Translations under genes and position numbers: made by a program
NCBI GenBank assembly: GCA_031424915.1
Contig: JANPII010000062.1
Coordinates: forward strand, 1-22,250
Length of the DNA: 22,250 nt
Direction: 5' to 3'
From: JANPII01 sp031424915
Lineage (GTDB): Bacteria > Pseudomonadota > Alphaproteobacteria > Rickettsiales > Midichloriaceae
In this document: piece by piece, positions 8,122 through 13,570 of the stretch
Numbering within the stretch: the stretch's first letter is position 1
Layout of the letters: each line of letters starts with the position of its first letter
The notes under the pieces: generated by a model
Told to the model about the DNA's origin: nothing
Seen by the model: only the letters and a program-made list of their open reading frames with translations
Database searches by the model: none

Positions 8122-8134
8122 TATGGAGGTAAAT

Positions 8135-9010
8135 GTGGCAAATATTATGGTCCCAGTGCTATCACCTGAAGGAGGTTTAGCGCGTTACTTACGAGAAATT
8201 AGTCGTTTCCCAATGCTTACAGTCCAGGAAGAATATACTCTGGCTAAACGCTGGCAAGAGGAAGCTGACCTTGAGGCAGCACATGCTTTAGTTACTAGTC
8301 ATTTACGGTTAGTAGCCAAGATAGCTATGCAATATAGGGGCTATGGGCTTCCTGTAGCTGATTTAATAGCAGAGGGTAATATAGGATTAATGCATGCTGT
8401 GAAAAAATTTGATCCAGAGCTAGGACACCGTCTTTCAACCTATGCCCTATGGTGGATTCGAGCGTCCATGCAGGACTATATTTTAAAATCTTGGTCAATG
8501 GTTAAGATTGGTACTTCTTCTATGCGTAAATCCTTGTTTTTTAATTTACGCAAAATCAAAAGCAAACTGCTAGCTCTAGAGGGTAAAGCAGATATAAATG
8601 ATGATGTAGAAAACATTGCCAAAATGCTGAATGTATCTCGATATGATGTTATGGATATGGATGTGCGCTTAAGCCAAGGCGATGCTTCGCTCGATGAGCC
8701 ACTCGGGGAAGGGGAATCTGCCTTAGGTGATACTCTTGCAGCTTTAGGTGATGGACATGAAGTAAAAATGATTGCCCAAAATGAGCATGACCATAAGATG
8801 CGCTTGTTGTATCAAGGCATGTCGAACTTAACAGAGCGTGAAAAAGACATTGTCAAAGAGCGCTTATTGAAGGAGCCTGCTATGACTTTAGATGTGCTAA
8901 GCCAGAAATATGGGGTTTCGCGTGAGAGGATCCGACAGATTGAAGAGAAAGCTATGCAGAAGTTACGTCAATTTGTAAGCAATATGGATCCAGATCAGAA
9001 GGTTAATTAA
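8135..9010 (+). CDS. rpoH: Heat-shock sigma factor RpoH (sigma-32)
   Basis: Product of about 291 residues. Region 1.2/2.1 reads LSPEGGLARYLREISRFPML, region 2 holds DLIAEGNIGLMHAVKKFDP and STYALWWIRASMQDYIL, and KSLFFNLRKIK is the RpoH box found only in sigma-32 proteins. Region 4.2 ends with GVSRERIRQIEEKAMQKLR. It directs polymerase to heat-shock promoters. An ATG at 8123 is in frame, but it overlaps the Shine-Dalgarno GGAGGT (8125-8130). GTG 8135 lies just behind that site (4 nt) and yields VANIMVPVLSPEGG, which matches the usual family N-terminus, so it is preferred; ATG 8147 is a further alternative. The stop overlaps the ubiG start by one base. Confidence 0.95.
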   Translation: MANIMVPVLSPEGGLARYLREISRFPMLTVQEEYTLAKRWQEEADLEAAHALVTSHLRLVAKIAMQYRGYGLPVADLIAEGNIGLMHAVKKFDPELGHRLSTYALWWIRASMQDYILKSWSMVKIGTSSMRKSLFFNLRKIKSKLLALEGKADINDDVENIAKMLNVSRYDVMDMDVRLSQGDASLDEPLGEGESALGDTLAALGDGHEVKMIAQNEHDHKMRLLYQGMSNLTEREKDIVKERLLKEPAMTLDVLSQKYGVSRERIRQIEEKAMQKLRQFVSNMDPDQKVN

Positions 9011-9753
9011 TGGCTTCCCATAATCTCGATACTACGATCGATATAAATGAAGCACAGAAGTTTGTCAAAATGGCCAACGAATGGTGGCGCGAGGATGGAG
9101 ACTTCAGTGCCCTTCATGCTTTGTCACCTATACGTATGCGTTACATAACGCAGCATATTCAGCATCACTTAGGGGTGGGCGTGCCGCCATTTAGGATTCT
9201 AGATATAGGCTGTGGAGGAGGATTGGTAGCAGTGCCACTGGCACGGTTAGGGCACAATGTAGTTGGTATAGATATGGTGGAAGAGAGTATTGCGGTGGCT
9301 CGAACTTATGCTCAGCAGTCTGGTATTACAGGGGTGGATTATAGGTGCTGTAGTGTAGAAAAGCTGGAAGCTGAGCCTCAGTTTGATGTGGTTATGGCAT
9401 TAGAAGTGTTGGAGCATGTAGCAAATGTGCCCCTATTTTTGCAATCGGCAGCTGCCTTACTTAAGCCTGGCGGGCTATTTTTTCTCTCTACAATTAACCG
9501 AACGGTACGTAGCTACCTACAGGCTATAGTTGCGGCGGAGTATCTTCTACGTATTGTGCCTGTTGGCACTCATGATTGGGCAAAGTTTGTCGCACCAGAT
9601 TTTTTATCCTCTGCTTTGCAGGAGATTGGTATCACTACTGAGAATATAACTGGATTACGCTATACCCCGTGGAGTAGGAAGTGGTCTATGACTGCAGATA
9701 CTGGTGTGAACTATATTATGTGTGGTATCAAGCCTCTGATAAAACAGGATTAG
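9010..9753 (+). CDS. ubiG: Ubiquinone biosynthesis O-methyltransferase UbiG
   Basis: Product of 247 residues. SAM-dependent methyltransferase that carries out the two O-methylations in ubiquinone synthesis. The N-terminal family signature is ANEWWREDGDFSALHALSPIR. Motif I is ILDIGCGGGLVAVPLARLG (about residues 62-80), followed by VVGIDMVEESI, the VMALEVLEHV segment and LKPGGLFFLSTINRT. The C-terminal TGLRYTPWSRKW and VNYIMCGIK are also typical. Length is normal (E. coli 240). Its ATG overlaps the rpoH stop (TAATG), and the next gene starts 2 nt after its stop, so rpoH, ubiG and the following gene form one tightly coupled unit. The second UbiX/UbiD-pathway gene in the window, ubiD, is 6.7 kb away. 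Confidence 0.95.
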   Translation: MASHNLDTTIDINEAQKFVKMANEWWREDGDFSALHALSPIRMRYITQHIQHHLGVGVPPFRILDIGCGGGLVAVPLARLGHNVVGIDMVEESIAVARTYAQQSGITGVDYRCCSVEKLEAEPQFDVVMALEVLEHVANVPLFLQSAAALLKPGGLFFLSTINRTVRSYLQAIVAAEYLLRIVPVGTHDWAKFVAPDFLSSALQEIGITTENITGLRYTPWSRKWSMTADTGVNYIMCGIKPLIKQD

Positions 9754-9755
9754 CA

Positions 9756-10514
9756 ATGCCAGTAAGCCCTCTGTTTGATCGGCAGCTATACTGCACGCGG
9801 AGGCAGCGCTTTGCTGATATGGTAGATAGTTATAATTATCTGCATTTAGAGATAGAGCGCGACTTAATTTATGGGCTAGAGTCTGTTACCCGTCCATTTT
9901 CTAAAGTATGGCTTTATGGTGATCTGCGCTTATTTAAGCCAAATGTGACATACGAGCATTTTGATGTAGTGTCGCGTTCAGGAGTTTTATATCTTGATGA
10001 AGAGGATTTGCCGCTAGCTGTTGAGCCCATATATGATCTCATTATCTCTCACCTTTCGATGCAATTTATTAATGATCTGCCAGGTTTACTGATGCGGTAT
10101 CGACGTATGTTGCAGCCGAAAGGGCTATTCCTCGCCACCATGTTTGGCGAAGAAACCTTGCACGAGCTGCGCAGTAGCATGGCAATAACCGATGCTCAGC
10201 TTTTGGGCGGAGCAGCGCCTAGGGTGGTACCATTTGTAGATGTGCGCAGTGCCGGAGCTTTGTTACAGCGTGCTGGTTTTTCTATGCCCGTTGCAAGCAC
10301 ACAGAGATATATGGTGGAGTATAGTCATTTGCACAAGCTGCTGTATGACCTACGCTATATGGGACAGGGCAGCTGTATGCACTTGCGTGATCGCAGCTGC
10401 TTACCTAGGCATTATTTTGCAGTGTTAGAAGAAACATATCACAAGAATTATAGCTCTGAGGGCTTATTGCGATGTACTTATGATGTACTGACGTTAAGTG
10501 GTTCAGCTGATTAA
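9756..10514 (+). CDS. NDUFAF5/BioC-like methyltransferase-fold protein with an eroded SAM motif
   Basis: Product of 252 residues. ISHLSMQFINDLPGLLMRYRRML, LQPKGLFLATMFGEETLHELR, PRVVPFVDVRSAGALLQRAGF and LLYDLRYMGQGSCM are the diagnostic blocks of the alphaproteobacterial relatives of mitochondrial NDUFAF5. In mitochondria that protein hydroxylates an arginine of complex I subunit NDUFS7; BioC relatives methylate malonyl-ACP. The usual glycine-rich motif I is not recognisable: after the KVWLYGDLRL strand the sequence goes directly on to YEHFDVV. The segment between motif I and motif II is also short. SAM use is therefore doubtful. An in-frame ORF extends back to 9681 inside ubiG, but ATG 9756 matches the family start. 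Its TAA stop (10512-10514) is the first three bases of a palindromic element. Confidence 0.8.
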   Translation: MPVSPLFDRQLYCTRRQRFADMVDSYNYLHLEIERDLIYGLESVTRPFSKVWLYGDLRLFKPNVTYEHFDVVSRSGVLYLDEEDLPLAVEPIYDLIISHLSMQFINDLPGLLMRYRRMLQPKGLFLATMFGEETLHELRSSMAITDAQLLGGAAPRVVPFVDVRSAGALLQRAGFSMPVASTQRYMVEYSHLHKLLYDLRYMGQGSCMHLRDRSCLPRHYFAVLEETYHKNYSSEGLLRCTYDVLTLSGSAD

Positions 10515-10619
10515 TACCAACTCTCAGCTAAAAGATTACAGCGTCGCTCCTCGCTCATGTAGATTTTACTACACATCGCTTTTTGCTCCTTGTACTGTTT
10601 TAGCTGAGAGTTGGTATAA
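10512..10619 (+). repeat. TAATACCAA/TTGGTATAA palindromic element with a different body, 108 bp
   Basis: TACCAACTCTCAGCTAAAA near the left end and its perfect complement near the right end give 20-bp arms between 10514 and 10617. Inside, TGTAG pairs with CTACA in the centre. Only the outer ATACCAA/TTGGTAT is shared with the long copies; the rest is a different sequence. It lies between convergent genes (the NDUFAF5-like gene and murB), where the strong hairpin could end transcription. From 10620 to 10720 nothing further is recognisable. Confidence 0.8.
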
Positions 10620-10720
10620 TTGGTATTCAGAAATATGTAAGCCGCGTGTCATAATGCTAAAATCCTTAAGTTGGCACCATTGTCTAAACGCTTACCAGAA
10701 AATAACCTGATATCGCTCCT

Positions 10721-11629
10721 TTATGGTTCTCCAAAGATCTTAATTTCTGCTTCTAATGTGATGCCACTATTATCTACCACACGCTTTTGCACTATTGTGA
10801 TCAGCTGCTCTATATCCGAAGCAGTAGCACTTTCTACATTCAGAAAAAAATTGCAGTGCATATCAGATACCTGGGCGCCACCAATGCGTAGGCCTCGGCA
10901 CCCTGCTTGGTCTATAAGTTGCCAAGCCTTATGGTGTGTAGGGTTTTTGAAGGTAGAGCCACTGGTACGCATCCTTATAGGCTGTGTTGTTTCTCTCTGC
11001 TGTTGAATTTCATTGATGCGTGCTAGAAGCAGCTCGCTATTGGCAGGCGAGACCTTCAGCTTACCTTCTAAAAAAATCCAATCTGGTCCTAGATGATTAC
11101 CGCGATAACAATAATCTATTTCTGTCGCTTTTAACTCTTGCAGCCTCCCATTAAAGTGCATAGCAGTAGCACTAATTAATACTTGAGCGATCTCGCCGCC
11201 ATAAGCGCCGGCATTCATAGCTAGTGCCCCGCCTATAGTGCCAGGAATGCCGGATAGGAATTCCAAGCCTCCAAGCCCTTGTTCTGCTGCGTATAAAGCT
11301 ACATTTAAATCCAGCGTTGCCGCGCCTGCTATTATTGCTGACGTGTCTTCATGCCGTACATAATTAAAGCTGCGACCTAAGCGAATTACACATCCACGAA
11401 AACCTCCATCCCTGATCAAAATGTTGGAGCCAACTCCTAAAACAAATACAGCAAGGTCGGCTGGCTTAGATTGTAAAAAATGCTGTAAATCAGCAATGCT
11501 TTGTGGTTTGAATATATAATCAGCCGTGCCTCCTACTTGAAACCAGCACATTTTATGTAATGGTGCATCACAGCGCACTCGATCTGCAAATGGTTCTAGC
11601 CAATTATTTTGTATTTGGTTACTCATCAT
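10721..11629 (-). CDS. murB: UDP-N-acetylenolpyruvoylglucosamine reductase MurB
   Basis: Product of 302 residues. It uses NADPH and FAD to reduce UDP-GlcNAc-enolpyruvate to UDP-MurNAc in cytoplasmic peptidoglycan synthesis. FAD-binding blocks VLGVGSNILIRDGGFRG (about residues 62-78) and LEFLSGIPGTIGGALAMNAGAYG (about 122-144) are present. YCYRGN carries the active-site Arg, SGSTFKNP the catalytic Ser that protonates the enol, and ITLEAEIKIFGE the C-terminal catalytic Glu. The length and the absence of the extra C-terminal loop region indicate the short type II form. Two adjacent ATGs (11629 and 11626) overlap the end of prfB, so translation is probably coupled. With mnmC/OmpA-like and murB present, the organism still makes cell wall precursors. 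Confidence 0.95.
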   Translation of the reverse strand: MMSNQIQNNWLEPFADRVRCDAPLHKMCWFQVGGTADYIFKPQSIADLQHFLQSKPADLAVFVLGVGSNILIRDGGFRGCVIRLGRSFNYVRHEDTSAIIAGAATLDLNVALYAAEQGLGGLEFLSGIPGTIGGALAMNAGAYGGEIAQVLISATAMHFNGRLQELKATEIDYCYRGNHLGPDWIFLEGKLKVSPANSELLLARINEIQQQRETTQPIRMRTSGSTFKNPTHHKAWQLIDQAGCRGLRIGGAQVSDMHCNFFLNVESATASDIEQLITIVQKRVVDNSGITLEAEIKIFGEP

Positions 11630-12753
11630 CTTTTATTTTTACATCTAATCCCTGGCCAGTTGCTGCTGCTTCTAAGCTCTTTTGTAAGAATCCATCGATT
11701 TTGCCATCTAGCACAGCAGTGGTATCGCTTTCGGTGTGGCCGGTGCGTAAATCCTTAATCATACGATATGGTTGCAGCACGTAAGAGCGGATTTGATGTC
11801 CCCAACCAATATCTGTTTTAGCTTTATGCTCCTGATTAGTCTCGTCTTCACGCCGCTTAAGTTCTAACTGATACAAGCGTGCACGCAGCATGTCCATACA
11901 TTCATCACGGTTGCGATGTTGCGATCGATCGTTTTGCGACTGTACTACAATGCCGGTAGGAATATGAGTGATGCGTACAGCACTGTCGGTGGTATTAACG
12001 TGCTGACCTCCTGCACCTGAAGAGCGGTAGGTATCAATTCGCAAGTCTACCTCTTTTATATCCACCTCTATATTTTGATCAACGACGGGATAAACCCAGG
12101 CGCTAGCAAAGCTAGTATGGCGCTTACCAGCACTACTAAAGGGGGACATGCGCACTAGGCGATGCACTCCGCTTTCAGTTTTTAGCCAGCCGTAAGAGTT
12201 AGGGCCCATTATCTTAAGGACGGCATATTTAATTCCGGCTTCTTCTCCGGGCAAAGAGCCTACTAATTCTACTTTATGGCCATGCATTTCCGCCCAGCGG
12301 CTATACATGCGCATTAGCATCATAGCCCAGTCATAGCTTTCTGTGCCACCAGCACCTGCGTGAATTTCAACGAAGCAATCATTACTATCTGCCTCGCCGG
12401 AAAATAGGCATTCCAATTCCTGCTGTTTAGCAAATGCTGCTAGCTTATTTAATTCAGCCAAAGCTTCCTGTTGTAAAGCTTCATCTTCTACATTTTCAGC
12501 CAGCTCTATAAGTTCCATGGTGCTAGCCAAATCAAATTCTAGCTTTTGGACTATACGTATAAATATATTTAAATAGCTGTGAGACTTTAGGATGCTTTGG
12601 GCTTTTGTGGCGTCATCCCAAAGGTTAGGATCTTCCGTCTGTATAGTAAGCTGGGCTAGCTTTTTTACGGCGCTATCCCACTCAAAGATACCTCCTAAGC
12701 AAGGCAATAGAGCGCGTTACTTCTGCTTGTAATTCTGCTGCTTGAGGGTTCAT
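11619..12753 (-). CDS. prfB: Peptide chain release factor 2, programmed +1 frameshift
   Basis: RF2 ends translation at UGA and UAA. Synthesis needs a frameshift: the first 23 codons run from ATG 12753 to CTT (12687-12685). They are followed by an in-frame TGA (12684-12682), and reading resumes one base forward at GAG 12683 for 354 more codons, total about 377 aa. The shifted frame has SYGWLKTESGVHRLVRMSPF with the SPF tripeptide that reads the stop codon, and SSGAGGQHVNTTDSAV with the GGQ loop that triggers peptidyl-tRNA hydrolysis. A purely open frame starts at TTG 12707, but its first residues are an artefact of missing the shift. The murB start lies inside its last codons. A divergent promoter drives it from the erpA side. 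Confidence 0.96.
12681..12696 (-). promoter_or_regulatory. RF2 autoregulatory +1 frameshift site
   Basis: On the minus strand AGGAGG (12696-12691), 3 nt, then CTT-TGA-G. An internal Shine-Dalgarno 3 nt before CUU and the slippery CUU-UGA are the classic prfB arrangement (E. coli AGG-GGG-UAU-CUU-UGA-C). When RF2 is scarce, the ribosome pauses at UGA and slips +1, giving autoregulation. Confidence 0.96.
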
Positions 12754-12782
12754 TTAGAGCCTAATTTTAATATTTGATTGAG

Positions 12783-12811
12783 ATTCTAGTGCAAAGATAC
12801 TTGCAGTGCAA
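12783..12811 (-). promoter_or_regulatory. prfB promoter with an overlapping palindrome
   Basis: On the minus strand TTGCAC (12811-12806), a 17-bp spacer and TAGAAT (12788-12783, 5 of 6) form a reasonable promoter about 30 nt before ATG 12753. The -35 lies inside the palindrome CTTGCA-G-TGCAAG (12800-12812), which could be an operator. Alternatively, an AT-rich -10 closer to the start may be used. Confidence 0.4.
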
Positions 12812-12899
12812 GCAACAAAGCAGTAAAGTAATATAAAAGTAATTCCTTAAATCCTCTCAAAATTTATACTCAAAAGGCCGAGATATAAAATTAAGGAAG

Positions 12900-12905
12900 T
12901 ATAAT
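12900..12905 (+). promoter_or_regulatory. Candidate -10 box of the erpA promoter
   Basis: A perfect TATAAT is 52 nt before the erpA ATG. No good -35 hexamer is found at 16-18 bp, so it may depend on an activator. The remaining stretch between prfB and erpA is AT-rich and shows nothing else certain. Confidence 0.3.
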
Positions 12906-12956
12906 TACTGAGATTGGAGAAGGAGCAAGATTGCAATATAAATACTGGACCATAGT

Positions 12957-13286
12957 ATGAATGACTTTAAAATTACAAGCAGTGCTGCCTCTAGGCTACA
13001 AGAATTAAGAAAGCGCAAAGGCGTGGCCGAACTTATTTTGCGTATAGAAGTGCAAAGTGGCGGATGCTCAGGGTTCCAATATAAATATGATTTTGATGCT
13101 ATGGTGGCTGAGGATGACGTTGTGATAGAGGTAGAAAGCGCTAAGGTGATTATTGATCGTGGATCTTTAGATTTAATAAGCACTTCTGAGCTGGATTATG
13201 TTGTCGATTTGGGTAGTGCTTCTTTTCAAATACGCAATCCCCAGGCTACTGCTAAATGCAGCTGTGGCAATTCATTTGCGGTGTAA
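12957..13286 (+). CDS. erpA: A-type iron-sulfur carrier protein (ErpA/IscA family)
   Basis: Product of 109 residues, the normal length. It receives Fe-S clusters and inserts them into apoproteins in the cytoplasm. The three cluster-binding cysteines are at GGCSGFQY (about Cys38) and near the C-terminus in KCSCGNSF (about Cys102 and 104). The N-terminal AASRLQELRKRKG helix and VESAKVIIDRGSLDLISTS are typical of the HesB/IscA/SufA/ErpA fold. IscA, SufA and ErpA cannot be separated reliably by eye; erpA is favoured because no isc or suf genes adjoin. The ATG follows GGA at 6 nt spacing. A stronger GAAGGAG site further upstream faces a 9-codon TTG frame whose TGA overlaps this ATG. It is divergent from prfB, and a composite palindromic repeat begins 12 nt after its stop. 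Confidence 0.9.
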   Translation: MNDFKITSSAASRLQELRKRKGVAELILRIEVQSGGCSGFQYKYDFDAMVAEDDVVIEVESAKVIIDRGSLDLISTSELDYVVDLGSASFQIRNPQATAKCSCGNSFAV

Positions 13287-13297
13287 GTATCTATAAA

Positions 13298-13460
13298 TCG
13301 TCTTCACGAACCGCTGCAAGCGGTGAAGAAAATAAAACCGTCTTCACGAGCGCCGAAGGCGCGTGGTGATTCATTGGTGCTATGGATTGCCACACCCTTT
13401 CAGGGTTCGCAATGAGGGTTTATAGGGGCTTTCAGAGTTCGCAGGACCTCGTGAAGACGA
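13298..13460. repeat. Composite palindromic repeat with TCGTCTTCACGA / TCGTGAAGACGA ends
   Basis: TCGTCTTCACGA (13298-13309) has its exact complement at 13449-13460, and a second direct copy CGTCTTCACGAG sits at 13339-13350. Between the first two copies a hairpin forms (CTTCAC..CCGCT with AGCGGTGAAG, 13302-13328), followed by AAAATAAAA. The second copy leads into GCGCC-GAA-GGCGC. The right part holds two near-direct repeats, TTTCAGGGTTCGCA and TTTCAGAGTTCGCA. GGATTGCCAC plus TTCGCAATGA resemble repeats dispersed in many Rickettsiales-type genomes. It fills most of the 284-bp gap between erpA and the virB6-like gene. The remainder (13461-13570) shows a small TTGGT-A-ACCAA inverted repeat (13496-13506) and no clear promoter. 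Confidence 0.8.
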
Positions 13461-13570
13461 CCTTGGCATATTAAGCCTTGCCCAGCCCGAAATAATTGGT
13501 AACCAAAATCTATTGTATCAAAAGGATTTAGCATGTAACCTTGAAAGGTATGTAAGTGCTGATATGAGCG

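Noticed and set aside
8123..8134. ATG 8123 as the rpoH start
   Set aside because: It overlaps the GGAGGT ribosome site and adds residues not usual for RpoH; GTG 8135 fits better.
9681..9755. Upstream extension of the NDUFAF5-like gene into ubiG
   Set aside because: The 75-nt overlap encodes sequence unlike the family, and ATG 9756 lies 2 nt after the ubiG stop with a family-like N-terminus.
10671..10690. TTGGCACC as a possible sigma-54 -24 element
   Set aside because: The required GC at -12 is absent at the correct spacing, and no gene starts downstream on that strand.
12619..12707. TTG 12707 as the start of prfB
   Set aside because: The residues before EWDS arise from reading the frameshift region in the wrong frame; the zero-frame ATG 12753 and the CTT-TGA site explain the gene fully.
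13298..13460. CRISPR array
   Set aside because: Repeat units are too few, irregularly spaced and in both orientations; there are no spacers of even length and no cas genes.
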